Both the position numbers and the translations under genes were made by a program. A stretch of DNA of 64,000 nt from Curtobacterium poinsettiae (GTDB taxonomy: Bacteria; Actinomycetota; Actinomycetes; Actinomycetales; Microbacteriaceae): NCBI RefSeq assembly GCF_025677645.1, contig NZ_CP106879.1, positions 806,001 through 870,000 of the forward strand, read 5' to 3'. The notes under the pieces were generated by a model, which did not search any database, was not told the DNA's origin, and saw only the letters and a program-made list of their open reading frames with translations. Below are positions 24,741 to 32,985 of this stretch, piece after piece. Position 1 is the first letter of the stretch. Every line of letters begins with the position of its first letter.

Positions 24741-25583
24741 TCACTCCACCAACGACTGCGTCCCCACGACGATCGCCAGGGCCAGCCGCTCCGCGTCCAC
24801 CGACCCGGGCTCGGCCGTGTACGCCAGGATCCGCAGGTCCTCCGGTCCGACGACCAGGGTGTCGCAGTCGAGCGTGATCAGCCCGACGTCCGGGTGGTCG
24901 ATCACCTTCCGCCGGGCGGTCTCGCCGAGCGCGGTCGCGCCGGAGTCCCACAGCTCGACGAACCGCGGGCTCGCCGCGCGCAGCTGCCGCACGAGCTGCT
25001 GCAGCTGGCGGTCGAGCGGGTAGCGCGCCGCGGTCATCCGGAGCCCGGCCACCAGGTTCGCCTCGAACGCCGCCTGCTCCTCCGTTGTGTGCACGGCGCG
25101 GCTGCCCGAACCGACCAGGTGCCGCCACGCGGTGTTCCGGTCGTTCCCGCGCAGTGCCCCGATCGGCCCCATCAGTGCGTCGTACGGGGCGTTGGCGACG
25201 AGCAGGTTCCCCGCGGCGTCGAGCACCGCGACGGGGGTGTCCGCCAGGCGGTCGAGCAGTCGCTGCACGCTCGGCGGGATCCGCGACGGCACCACGTCGG
25301 CGCCGGGGACCGCGTGCCCGGCGAGCCGGTAGAGCAGCTCGCGGTCGGCATCGACGACCCGCAGCGCCCGCGCGAGCGCCTCGACGACCTGGGCGGACGG
25401 CGAGGTCGCCCGCCCCTGCTCGAGCCGGGTCAGGTAGTCGGCCGAGATCCCCGCGAGGCCGGCCAGTTCCTCTCGCCGCAGACCGGCCGCACGCCGACGC
25501 GGCCCGACGACCACGCCCGCCGCCTCGGGGGAGACGTGGTCGCGCAGCCGTCGCAGGGTGTGCCCGAAGTCCGTGTCCGCCAT
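24741..25583 (-). CDS. HTH regulator with MmyB-like ligand domain
   Basis: A 280-residue regulator. An N-terminal Xre-type helix-turn-helix spans about 30-75 (RREELAGLAGISADYLTRLE, then QGRATSPS). From about 105 the MmyB-like domain follows: VAVLDAAGNLLVANAPYDAL, the pocket that binds fatty acids in the family. It is divergent from an SDR gene, the standard arrangement in which the regulator controls that SDR. A CAGACT box lies 6 nt before the ATG. Two copies of CCGGTCCT (25611 and 25626, 15 bp apart) in the shared spacer could be its binding sites. Confidence 0.9.
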   Translation of the reverse strand: MADTDFGHTLRRLRDHVSPEAAGVVVGPRRRAAGLRREELAGLAGISADYLTRLEQGRATSPSAQVVEALARALRVVDADRELLYRLAGHAVPGADVVPSRIPPSVQRLLDRLADTPVAVLDAAGNLLVANAPYDALMGPIGALRGNDRNTAWRHLVGSGSRAVHTTEEQAAFEANLVAGLRMTAARYPLDRQLQQLVRQLRAASPRFVELWDSGATALGETARRKVIDHPDVGLITLDCDTLVVGPEDLRILAYTAEPGSVDAERLALAIVVGTQSLVE

Positions 25584-25684
25584 GCCCCCAGTCTGCGCGC
25601 GACGAGCGACCCGGTCCTGGCCCTGCCGGTCCTACGACAACGGGTCGACTCCCTGCGGTCGCCGCCGAGCACGACGCTGGACCC

Positions 25685-26368
25685 ATGACAACGACACTCA
25701 TCACCGGGGCCACCCGCGGCCTCGGCAAGGAAACCGCCCGTCAGCTCGTCGAGGCGGGCCACACCGTCTGGATCGGCGCCCGCGACGCCGACCAGGGCGC
25801 CGCGGTCGCCGCCGAGATCGGCGCACGCTCCGTGCAGCTCGACGTCCGCGACGACGACTCCGTCGCAGCGGCCTTCGCCCACGTCGATGCGAACGGCGGA
25901 CTCGACGTGCTGGTCAACAACGCCGGCATCGCCGTGTGGGGGCAGGACGGCCCCCAGGCGCTCGACGTGTTCGACACGAACGCCGTCGGCACGATCCGCG
26001 CGACCGAGGCCGCGCTGCCGCTCCTGCGTCGCTCCGCGAACCCGATCGTGGTGAACCTGTCGAGCGCGCTCGGCTCCTTCACCGCCACCCACGACCCGTC
26101 GAAGCCCGCGTTCACCGTGCCGGCCGTGGTCTACGGCGCCTCCAAGGCGGCCGTCTCGATGCTGACGGTGCAGTACGCGAAGATCGCGCCCGAGGTGCAC
26201 TTCGTCGCGATCGAGCCCGGTTACACGGCCACCGAGTTCGGGGGCATGCCGAACCCGCACGGTCGCCCCGTCGAGGTCAGCGCCGCGACGATCGCGGCCG
26301 CCGCGAGCGCGGGCCCGGAGGGCCCCACCGGCGTCTTCCTGGAGGACGGCCAGCCGCTCGGGTGGTGA
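25685..26368 (+). CDS. SDR oxidoreductase
   Basis: A 227-residue short-chain dehydrogenase. Cofactor motif TGATRGLGKETA at 7-18, NNAGIAVWG near 79, catalytic Ser in NLSSALGSF and YGASK at 151-155. An acidic residue after the second strand is not obvious, which favours NADP(H). It is divergent from the MmyB-type regulator and ends in a strong hairpin before the convergent poxB-like gene. Likely a single regulated enzyme for an unknown carbonyl compound. Confidence 0.92.
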   Translation: MTTTLITGATRGLGKETARQLVEAGHTVWIGARDADQGAAVAAEIGARSVQLDVRDDDSVAAAFAHVDANGGLDVLVNNAGIAVWGQDGPQALDVFDTNAVGTIRATEAALPLLRRSANPIVVNLSSALGSFTATHDPSKPAFTVPAVVYGASKAAVSMLTVQYAKIAPEVHFVAIEPGYTATEFGGMPNPHGRPVEVSAATIAAAASAGPEGPTGVFLEDGQPLGW

Positions 26369-26374
26369 CGCCGT

Positions 26375-26422
26375 GACGGCCTGGAGGCCCGTGGCGGCGT
26401 CGCCACGGGCCTCCAGGCCGTC
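26375..26422. terminator. Bidirectional hairpin of the GGAGGC family
   Basis: A perfect 22-bp inverted repeat (left arm begins GACGGCCTGGAGGCCCGTGG) with loop GCGT, placed 6 nt after the SDR stop and 12 nt before the end of the convergent poxB-like gene, so it can serve both. Confidence 0.9.
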
Positions 26423-26434
26423 CTCCGGTCGCGT

Positions 26435-28159
26435 CTACAGCAGCTGGCGCGCGTTGGTCGACGCGAGGTCCAGCAGCTCGTCACCGCGACCCGACAGCAC
26501 CGTGCGGATGGCGTAGAGCGTGAAGCCCTTCGCCTGCTCGAGGGTGACCGCCGGGGGCATGGAGAGTTCCTGGCGGTTCGCGCGGACCGACACGAGCGCG
26601 GGACCGTCGTGCGCGAGCGCGGCGGCCATGGCGTCCTCGAAGTCGTCGGACACGTCGACGTGGAACCCCTTGATGCCGATCGCCTCGGCGACGGCGGCGA
26701 AGTCCGGGTTCTGCAGCTCGGTGCCGTAGTTCACGAAGCCGGCGGCCTTCATCTCGAGTTCGACGAAGTTGAGCGACGAGTTGTCGAACACGACGATCTT
26801 CACCGGCAGCTTGTTCTGCACGATCGTGATGAGCTCACCGAGGAGCATCGTCAGGCCGCCGTCGCCGGCCAGGGCGATCACCTGCCGGTCCGGGAACGCG
26901 GTCTGCGCACCGATCGCCTGCGGGACGGCGTTCGCCATCGTGCCGTGCACGAACGAGCCGATCAGTCGGCGCTTGCCGTTCATCGTGAGGTAGCGCGAGG
27001 CCCAGACGACGGGCGAGCCGACGTCGGGGATGAAGACGGCGTCCTCGGCGGCGAGCCGGTCGAGCACCCGCGCGACGTACTGCGGGTGCAGCGGCTTCTT
27101 CCGGCCGGCCGGAACGGCCAGGTCGTCGAGCTTCTCGCGGGTCTTCCGGTAGTGCTTGAGCGAGTCCTCGAGGTGCTTCGTCGGGTGCGAGCCGGTCAGC
27201 AGCGGGATGAGTGCGAGGGCGGTGTCCTTGACGGTGCCGACCAGCCCGATGTCGACGGGGTGCCGCCGGCCGAGCTGCGAACCGCGGATGTCGACCTGCA
27301 CGTGCTTCGCCTCGGCGGGGAAGAACTGCTGGTACGGGAAGTCCGTGCCGAGCATGAGCACGACGTCGGCGTCCTCCATGGCGCGGTACCCGGACGAGAA
27401 GCCGAGCAGTCCCGTCATGCCGACGTCGTAGGGGTTGTCGTACTCGATGTACTCCTTGCCGCGCAGCGCGTGCACGATCGGGGCCTGCAACCGCTCGGCC
27501 AGGGCGACGACCTCGTCGTGGGCGTCCGCGACGCCGGCTCCGGCCAGGATGGTGATCCGGTCGGCACCGTTCAGCAGGTCGGCGGTGCGCTGCAGCTCGG
27601 CCTCGCTCGGGACGATGCGCGGGGTGGCCCGCTCGATGCGGGTGACGCGGTCGTCCTTCGCCTCGGCGAGCAGCACGTCGCCGGGGATCACCAGGACCGC
27701 GACGCCGCGCTTCTCGATCGCCTCACGCATCGCGATCTCGAGCAGGCGGGGCATCTGCACCGGGTCGGCGACGTACTCGACGTAGACGGAGCACTCGCGG
27801 AACAGCTCCTGCGGGTGCGTCTCCTGGAAGTAGCCGGAGCCGATCTCCGCCGTGGGGATGTGGGCGGCGATCGCCAGCACCGGCACCCGCGAACGGTTCG
27901 CGTCGTACAGGCCGTTGACCAGGTGCAGGTTACCGGGGCCGCAGCTGCCGGCGCAGACGGCCAGGTCACCGGTCAGGGCGGCCTCGGCGCTGGCGGCGAA
28001 CGCGGCCGCCTCTTCGTGACGGACGTGCTCCCACCGCATCGTCCCGTCCTTGCGCAGGGCGTCGGTGAAGCCGTTCAAGGAGTCCCCGGGCAGGCCGTAG
28101 ACCCGGTGGACGTCGTTGGCGCGGAGGGTGGCGACGATGTTCTCGGCAACGGTTGGCAT
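26435..28159 (-). CDS. poxB: Pyruvate dehydrogenase (quinone), PoxB-type
   Basis: A 574-residue thiamine-diphosphate flavoenzyme, the length of E. coli PoxB (572). It oxidises pyruvate to acetate and CO2 and passes electrons to membrane quinone. The TPP-activating Glu is in RHEEAAAF at residue 50. The central domain has the FAD region (LMLGTDFPYQQFFPA). The C-terminal GDGGLTMLLGELITIVQN and later FDNSSLN form the TPP/Mg motif. The C-terminal tail TLYAIRTVLSGRGDELLDLA fits the lipid-activation segment of PoxB. ATG with a TAGACA box 6 nt upstream. Related oxidases (acetolactate synthase, oxidative pyruvate oxidase) are less likely by sequence style. Confidence 0.92.
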   Translation of the reverse strand: MPTVAENIVATLRANDVHRVYGLPGDSLNGFTDALRKDGTMRWEHVRHEEAAAFAASAEAALTGDLAVCAGSCGPGNLHLVNGLYDANRSRVPVLAIAAHIPTAEIGSGYFQETHPQELFRECSVYVEYVADPVQMPRLLEIAMREAIEKRGVAVLVIPGDVLLAEAKDDRVTRIERATPRIVPSEAELQRTADLLNGADRITILAGAGVADAHDEVVALAERLQAPIVHALRGKEYIEYDNPYDVGMTGLLGFSSGYRAMEDADVVLMLGTDFPYQQFFPAEAKHVQVDIRGSQLGRRHPVDIGLVGTVKDTALALIPLLTGSHPTKHLEDSLKHYRKTREKLDDLAVPAGRKKPLHPQYVARVLDRLAAEDAVFIPDVGSPVVWASRYLTMNGKRRLIGSFVHGTMANAVPQAIGAQTAFPDRQVIALAGDGGLTMLLGELITIVQNKLPVKIVVFDNSSLNFVELEMKAAGFVNYGTELQNPDFAAVAEAIGIKGFHVDVSDDFEDAMAAALAHDGPALVSVRANRQELSMPPAVTLEQAKGFTLYAIRTVLSGRGDELLDLASTNARQLL

Positions 28160-28257
28160 GCGTCCTGTCTACTCGCGACCGCTGCGCTGAACGCTTTCGG
28201 AGCATCGCGTGTCCCACTCGCGCCCTGATGCCCGGGTCGTGCTGCGACGATGGCAGG

Positions 28258-28965
28258 ATGACCGACGCCGCGCCGCTCCTCCGTCCCCGCCGACGGGAGC
28301 CCGCCGCGTACGGGATCCTCGAGCCCTCGCCGTACCCGCTGGTCTCGGTGGCGATCGCCGTCATCGCGGTCGTCGTCATCACCATCGTCGGGTTCACGCT
28401 CGGCACCGTCGACCTCAGCCTGTCCAAGGCCCTGAACGCGCTGCACACCGGGTTCGTCGGGGCGTTCAGCACCGCGGTCTACCACGTGATCAGTCCGGCG
28501 CCGGCGATCGGGATCACGGTCGTCGTCGTCGCCGTGATCTGGTGGCGAACGCGGGACCTGCGTCCGGCCCTGGCGTTCGGCGGCACCATCGCGATCACGT
28601 GGGTGCCGTCCGCGATCGTCAAGGAGATCGTGCACCGCGCCCGACCCGACGTCGCCGTGCTGCCGCACCCGTTCCCCGTGCAGCCGGACCCCGGGTACCC
28701 GAGCGGGCACACGGTCTACATCACGGCGTTCGTCATCGCGCTGATCTGGCTGCTCCGCGAGACCCGGTGGCACCGGCTCGCCCTGACGCTCGGGGTCGTG
28801 GCCATCGTGATCGTCTTCTTCGCGGTGTCGATCGACGCGGTCCACTACCCGACCGACGCCGCTGCCTCGATCCTGTGGGCGCTCGCCGTGGCGCCGGGGG
28901 TGCGGGTGGTGTGGGTCGACTGGCTCATGCCGCGGGTGCCGTTCCTGCGGCCGGGGCGGGGCTGA
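28258..28965 (+). CDS. PAP2-family membrane phosphatase
   Basis: A 235-residue membrane phosphatase. The three phosphatase motifs are complete: KEIVHRARP (K122, R129, P130), PSGH (148-151) and S191 with H196 and D200 (DAVHYPTD). Helices occur near 28-48, 75-95, 105-120, 153-168, 172-192. It likely removes phosphate from undecaprenyl or phosphatidyl substrates on the outer face of the membrane. ATG is preferred to an upstream in-frame GTG because of the GACGAT box 6 nt before it. Divergent from poxB. Confidence 0.9.
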   Translation: MTDAAPLLRPRRREPAAYGILEPSPYPLVSVAIAVIAVVVITIVGFTLGTVDLSLSKALNALHTGFVGAFSTAVYHVISPAPAIGITVVVVAVIWWRTRDLRPALAFGGTIAITWVPSAIVKEIVHRARPDVAVLPHPFPVQPDPGYPSGHTVYITAFVIALIWLLRETRWHRLALTLGVVAIVIVFFAVSIDAVHYPTDAAASILWALAVAPGVRVVWVDWLMPRVPFLRPGRG

Positions 28966-29017
28966 CGCCGGCGCTGCCGGGCGCTGCCGGGCCGGGTGGG
29001 CGCGGGTGGTCTGGTCG

Positions 29018-29066
29018 ACGCGGAACGACACTGTCGATGTCGCGCGACGACGGTGTCGTTCCGCGT
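29018..29066. repeat. Palindrome between convergent genes
   Basis: ACGCGGAACGACAC at 29018-29031 is exactly complementary to 29053-29066; a 21-nt centre separates the arms. It lies between the PAP2 and MFS genes, both of which end here, and is less G/C-rich than the local coding DNA. It probably acts as a two-way terminator, but its sequence is unrelated to the GGAGGC hairpins. Confidence 0.7.
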
Positions 29067-29088
29067 CAGCGGGCGGTGTCCTGCCAGG

Positions 29089-30333
29089 TCAGCGGAGCGT
29101 GCTGGTCCGGCCCCGCGCCGCGAGCAGCGCCACGACGGCCACCACGGCGGCGGCGAGCATCACGATCGCCAGCGGCGCCGCGGTGTCCGAGCCGCCGATG
29201 CTGACGAGCGGGGACACGAGCGCCGCGAGTCCGAACTGCAGGGCACCGAGCACGGCCGAGGCGCTACCGGCAGCTGACGGCACGGCACCGAGGGCGAGCG
29301 CCGTGGCGTTGCCGAGCACCAGACCGAGCGAGCCCACCGCGGTGAACAGCGGCACGGCGAGCCAGATGACCGGCGCCCCGGAGACGACGAGCAGCGCGAA
29401 CGCGACGGTCGACGCGAGCACCAGCACGATGCCGAGCGACAGCACGCCGGTGACCGAACGGGTCGCGGTGAGCTTGGCGGACACGATGCTGACGCCCATC
29501 AGCGCCAGGGCGTTCAGCCCGAAGGCCAGGCCGTAGCCGACCGTGCCGAAGCCGATCATGTCCTGGTACAGGAACGGCGACGCGGAGATGTAGGCCATCA
29601 TCACGGCGAACGCGAAGCCGAACACGGCGGTGTACCCGAGGAACGTGCGGGAGCGCAGGGCACGCATGGCCGAGCCGGAGCCACGGCGTTCCGCACGCAG
29701 CGCGTCGCGGTGTTCCTTCAGGTGGGTCTCGCGGACCACGGCGAGGACCGCGATGAGCATGACGACCGACAGGCCGAGCACGATCGAGAGCAGGCCGCGC
29801 CAGCCGATCGGGCCGGTGAGCAGGCCGCCGAGCAGCGGTGCGACGACCGGGGCGACCCCGCCGACGATCATCATGAGCGAGAACGCGCGGGCGGCGGACT
29901 TGCCGGTCGCCAGGTCGGAGATGACCGCACGGCTGATCACCATGCCGGCCGCACCGCCGAGGCCCTGCAGCAGGCGGGCCGCGATGAGCACGCCGATGTT
30001 CGGCGCGAGCACCGCGGCGATGCTGGCGAGCACGCACACCGCGGCACCGGCGATGAGCGGCGGCACGCGGCCGAACCGGTCGGACAGCGGGCCGAACACG
30101 AGCTGGCCCGCGGTCACGCCCACCAGGAACGCGGTCAGGGTGAGCTGGACGGCGGTGGCGCTCGCCCCGAGCTCGGTCGTCATCTGCGGGAACGCCGGCA
30201 GGTACAGGTCGGTGGCGAAGGGGGCGACGGCACTGAGCAGGCCGAGCACCAGGAGCAGCGCGGTCGTGATGCCCTGCTGCTTGGTCGTGGGTGTCGCGAT
30301 CGTCGCGCGGATGGTTCCGGTGTCCGTGGTCAT
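29089..30333 (-). CDS. Bcr/CflA-type multidrug MFS transporter
   Basis: A 414-residue, 12-helix drug/proton antiporter of the Bcr/CflA branch. Signs are APFATDLYLPAFPQM in helix 1, the cytoplasmic GPLSDRFGRVPPL between helices 2 and 3 (MFS motif A), and SRAVISDLATGKSAARAF after helix 4. It exports drugs or metabolites such as chloramphenicol-like or sulfonamide compounds. The ATG is 30333; upstream in-frame extension crosses the operator and is non-coding. It is divergent from a MarR gene, its likely repressor. Confidence 0.92.
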   Translation of the reverse strand: MTTDTGTIRATIATPTTKQQGITTALLLVLGLLSAVAPFATDLYLPAFPQMTTELGASATAVQLTLTAFLVGVTAGQLVFGPLSDRFGRVPPLIAGAAVCVLASIAAVLAPNIGVLIAARLLQGLGGAAGMVISRAVISDLATGKSAARAFSLMMIVGGVAPVVAPLLGGLLTGPIGWRGLLSIVLGLSVVMLIAVLAVVRETHLKEHRDALRAERRGSGSAMRALRSRTFLGYTAVFGFAFAVMMAYISASPFLYQDMIGFGTVGYGLAFGLNALALMGVSIVSAKLTATRSVTGVLSLGIVLVLASTVAFALLVVSGAPVIWLAVPLFTAVGSLGLVLGNATALALGAVPSAAGSASAVLGALQFGLAALVSPLVSIGGSDTAAPLAIVMLAAAVVAVVALLAARGRTSTLR

Positions 30334-30334
30334 T

Positions 30335-30373
30335 GTTATGAAAGCATAACTCATCGCCGGAGATCGGTACAGT
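30335..30373. promoter_or_regulatory. MarR operator and divergent promoters
   Basis: GTTATG, AAAG, CATAAC at 30335-30350 is a perfect inverted repeat in A/T-rich DNA, typical for MarR. On the minus strand TATGCT (30348-30343) is a good -10 for the transporter, inside the repeat. On the plus strand TACAGT (30368-30373) lies 6 nt before the marR ATG, so that transcript is likely leaderless, with the repeat at its -35. MarR binding would shut both. Confidence 0.8.
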
Positions 30374-30379
30374 ACGGAC

Positions 30380-30820
30380 ATGCACTCCGCCGTGTCCGAC
30401 CACGTCCTCGCCGAGTTCGCGGACGTCCTGCTCCGGATCGCGCGCGACATCGACCCGCACGGCTCGGAGACCCTCGACATCGTGCCGCTCACCGGCACCG
30501 AGGCGCTCGTGATGCGCTGGATCAACCGCAACCCGGGCACCTCGCCCAGTGCCACCGCCGAGGCGACCGCCCTGCAGCGCAGCAACCTCAGCGTCGCACT
30601 CCGGTCGCTCGTTGCGAAGGGCATGGTCGAGCGGCGCCAGGACCCGGCGGACGCCCGGACCGTGCAGCTGCACTCGACCGCCCTGGCCCAGGAGAGCGTC
30701 GACCGTCTGTACCGGCACTGGTCCGGCAAGCTCCGTACGGCCCTCGGTGGCGACGAGCGGGGCGCGGTCGAGGCGCTGGAGCTGCTGCAGCGGATCGACG
30801 ACGGACTGCGCGCGGGCTAG
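30380..30820 (+). CDS. MarR-family repressor
   Basis: A 146-residue winged-helix regulator. The recognition region is TAEATALQRSNLSVALRSLV and the wing VERRQDPADARTVQLH. Family members bind small molecules and release operators. It is divergent from the multidrug MFS with a perfect repeat between, so local autoregulation is expected. The stop overlaps the end of the convergent soxR-like gene by 4 nt. Confidence 0.92.
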   Translation: MHSAVSDHVLAEFADVLLRIARDIDPHGSETLDIVPLTGTEALVMRWINRNPGTSPSATAEATALQRSNLSVALRSLVAKGMVERRQDPADARTVQLHSTALAQESVDRLYRHWSGKLRTALGGDERGAVEALELLQRIDDGLRAG

Positions 30821-31383
30821 GCGACGGCTTCCTCGGCGGTGGCGGCGGCGGGGGTGTCTGCAGCGGTGGTGGCGGGGGTGTCGGCAGCGGTGGCGGCGGA
30901 GTCGTCGGCTGCGGCATCGTCCTCGATCGGCAGCAGGCGACGCGCGCCGTGCCCCTCGTCGCCGAGGGCGTCACCCGGGTTCACGACCGAGCACGCTCCG
31001 AGCGAGACGCACCCGCAGCCGATGCACTGCGTCATCTCCTGCTGCAGCCGCTCCAGCTCGAGCTGGCGGGCCCGTAGTCGTGCTCGCCACCGCTCGTTCA
31101 ACCGGTTCCAGTCGCGCAGCGACGGCATGCGGTCGGCGGGCAGCGCCTCGAACTGCTCGGCGACCTCGCTGAGCGGGATGCCGAGGCGTTTGGCCACCTG
31201 GATGATGGCGATCCGCCGCTCGACGTGCCGCGGGTACATCCGCGTGCCGCCGTCGGTGCGCTCCGGGTGGATCAGGCCCTTGCGCTCGTAGAAGTGCAGG
31301 GCCGAAGCGGCGACGCCGGTACGGCGGACGATCTCGCCGATGGGCAGCAGATCGGTCGGCCGCGGCGCCGGGATCTCGACCAT
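30817..31383 (-). CDS. soxR: SoxR-like redox regulator
   Basis: A 188-residue MerR-family protein. The MerR helix-turn-helix (IGEIVRRTGVAASALHFYERKGLI) starts at residue 15 and a long dimer helix spans about 90-118. The [2Fe-2S] motif C120-x2-C123-x-C125-x5-C131 is complete, as in SoxR, so it senses superoxide or redox-cycling drugs. It is longer than E. coli SoxR (154): the last 35 residues are an Ala/Thr/Asp-rich tail with an imperfect repeat TAADTPA, probably disordered. Target genes are not adjacent; in actinobacteria SoxR controls a few oxidoreductases. The 3' end overlaps the MarR gene. Confidence 0.92.
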   Translation of the reverse strand: MVEIPAPRPTDLLPIGEIVRRTGVAASALHFYERKGLIHPERTDGGTRMYPRHVERRIAIIQVAKRLGIPLSEVAEQFEALPADRMPSLRDWNRLNERWRARLRARQLELERLQQEMTQCIGCGCVSLGACSVVNPGDALGDEGHGARRLLPIEDDAAADDSAATAADTPATTAADTPAAATAEEAVA

Positions 31384-31390
31384 GGTGGAG

Positions 31391-31396
31391 ATCCTA
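31391..31396 (-). promoter_or_regulatory. -10 box, leaderless soxR transcript
   Basis: TAGGAT on the minus strand, 7 nt before the soxR ATG and overlapping the end of the upstream YdcF gene. No ribosome site fits between. Confidence 0.5.
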
Positions 31397-32437
31397 CTGC
31401 TGGAACGACTCCCAGAGCAGGAACCCCGTGAACAGCACGAACGGCGTGCAGGCGACGACGTTCAGCCAGCGGTGCTCGACGATGACCGCGGCGAACTCCC
31501 GCAGGAACGCACTCGGGACGTAGTACGCCGCCGTGCGCGCGCCGACGACCTGGGCCGGTAGGCCGAGGCGACGGGACAGGGTCGCCGCCCGCAACACGTG
31601 GTAGTTGTTCGTGACCACGACCATCTGGCCGTCCCGGCCGGCGGCCGTCTGCACGTCCCGCGAGAACCGGAGGTTCTCGTGGGTGTTCCGCGACGCGGTC
31701 TCCGCCACGACGTCGTCCGGGTCGGCGCCGTGCGCCACCAGGTACTCGGCCATCGCGGTGCCCTCGGGGCGGGGTTCGTCGTCGCCCTGTCCGCCGGACG
31801 GCACGAGGAGCGGGCGGCGTCCGGCGGCCCGTTCGGCCCGGTAGACGCCGAGGGCCCGGTCGAGCCGGCTCTGCAGCAGGGGCGGGACCTCGCCGTGCAC
31901 CAGCCCGGAGCCGAGGACCACGATCGTGTCGGGGACGATGCCGTGCCGGGTCCGCCCGTAGACCACGGAGTACAGGGCGAACGCGACCAGCGACAGCGCG
32001 AAGTACCCGCAGACGAACACCATCAGGACCGCGATCGCGATCTTCGTGCCGTCCCACAGCGTGAAGCCCTCGCCACTGCCCGAGACGAGCAGGGCGATGG
32101 CGATCGCCGGCAGCACGAACACCGCCGCGCCGGCAGCGAGCGACAGCAGGTTGCCGACGCTGCGTCCCTCGGCGCGGAGCATCTGCAGGCCGTTCGCGAC
32201 CAGGGCGACGCCGAGCACCACCACGGCGAGCGGCACGAGCAGCAGCACCACGGCGACGAGCAGGCTGAACCCGGGGACCACCCTGGTCAGCACGGCCACG
32301 ACCGTCGCGAGCCCGAACAGCACGGCCGCTGTCAGGAACACCCCGTTGCGGAGCATCCGCGGGTCCCGTCGTCGCCCCAGGACGTACAGCACCAGGAACA
32401 GCAGGGCGAAGACGGGAGCGGCGCCCAGCCCGAGCAC
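31394..32437 (-). CDS. YdcF-family membrane protein
   Basis: A 347-residue protein with about five N-terminal helices (to about residue 150), then the cytoplasmic or periplasmic DUF218/YdcF domain: DTIVVLGSGLVHGEVPPLLQSRLDRAL, VPSGGQGDDEP, ETASRNTHENLRFS and VTNNYHVLRAATLSRRLGL. A final helix (VACTPFVLFTGFLLWE) ends the chain. Members of this family bind S-adenosylmethionine (YdcF) or act in envelope glycan synthesis (ElyC, SanA). It starts at GTG only 2 nt after the DUF1801 stop, so the two genes are probably co-transcribed. Confidence 0.85.
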   Translation of the reverse strand: MLGLGAAPVFALLFLVLYVLGRRRDPRMLRNGVFLTAAVLFGLATVVAVLTRVVPGFSLLVAVVLLLVPLAVVVLGVALVANGLQMLRAEGRSVGNLLSLAAGAAVFVLPAIAIALLVSGSGEGFTLWDGTKIAIAVLMVFVCGYFALSLVAFALYSVVYGRTRHGIVPDTIVVLGSGLVHGEVPPLLQSRLDRALGVYRAERAAGRRPLLVPSGGQGDDEPRPEGTAMAEYLVAHGADPDDVVAETASRNTHENLRFSRDVQTAAGRDGQMVVVTNNYHVLRAATLSRRLGLPAQVVGARTAAYYVPSAFLREFAAVIVEHRWLNVVACTPFVLFTGFLLWESFQQ

Positions 32438-32439
32438 CG

Positions 32440-32895
32440 TCAGCCGACCGCGCGACGGATCAGGTCAGCCACCCGTGCCTCGTCGGCCTCGGAGAACTCG
32501 GGACTGATCGCCCACGACGTCGGCCAGAACGTGCCGTCGTCGAGCGCGGCCGAGTCCTGGAACCCGAGTGTCGCGTACCGGGCCTTGAACTTCGCGGCGT
32601 CCTGGAAGAAGAACACCGCCTTGCCGTCCCGCGCGTAGGCGGGCATGCCGTACCAGAGCTTCGGCGCGAGCTCCGGCGCGACCTCGAGCGCGATGCGGTG
32701 GATGCGCTCCGCCAGGCCGCGGTCCGGCTGGGGCATCTCGGCGATCTTCGCCTCGACCGCAGCGGCGTCGGCCGCCGCCTTCTCAGCCTTGGTGCCCTTC
32801 GTGCCGCGGGCCCGCTTGACCTCTGCGGCGTGCTCCTGCATCGCCGCCCGCTCCTCGTCGGTGAAGGTGGTCTCGGTCTTCGTCGTCCGTGCCAT
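32440..32895 (-). CDS. DUF1801 (YdhG-like) protein
   Basis: A 151-residue cytoplasmic protein. The first 65 residues are a charged helical segment (EERAAMQEHAAEVKRARG), the rest a DUF1801 domain with KLWYGMPAYARDGKAVFFF and the TFWPTSWAISPEFSEADEAR end. The family resembles iron-chaperone frataxin folds in some members but has no proven role. The ATG has CGAGGAGACG upstream, a strong site. A longer in-frame upstream extension is antisense to the aldo-keto reductase and is not coding. Confidence 0.85.
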   Translation of the reverse strand: MARTTKTETTFTDEERAAMQEHAAEVKRARGTKGTKAEKAAADAAAVEAKIAEMPQPDRGLAERIHRIALEVAPELAPKLWYGMPAYARDGKAVFFFQDAAKFKARYATLGFQDSAALDDGTFWPTSWAISPEFSEADEARVADLIRRAVG

Positions 32896-32985
32896 CGTCG
32901 TCTCCTCGTGGTCTCGTGCACCCATCATGGGTCCGCGAAGCGAAGCATGCGAGGCCCGAGCCCGAACGAGTGCCAGGCTCGTCCC

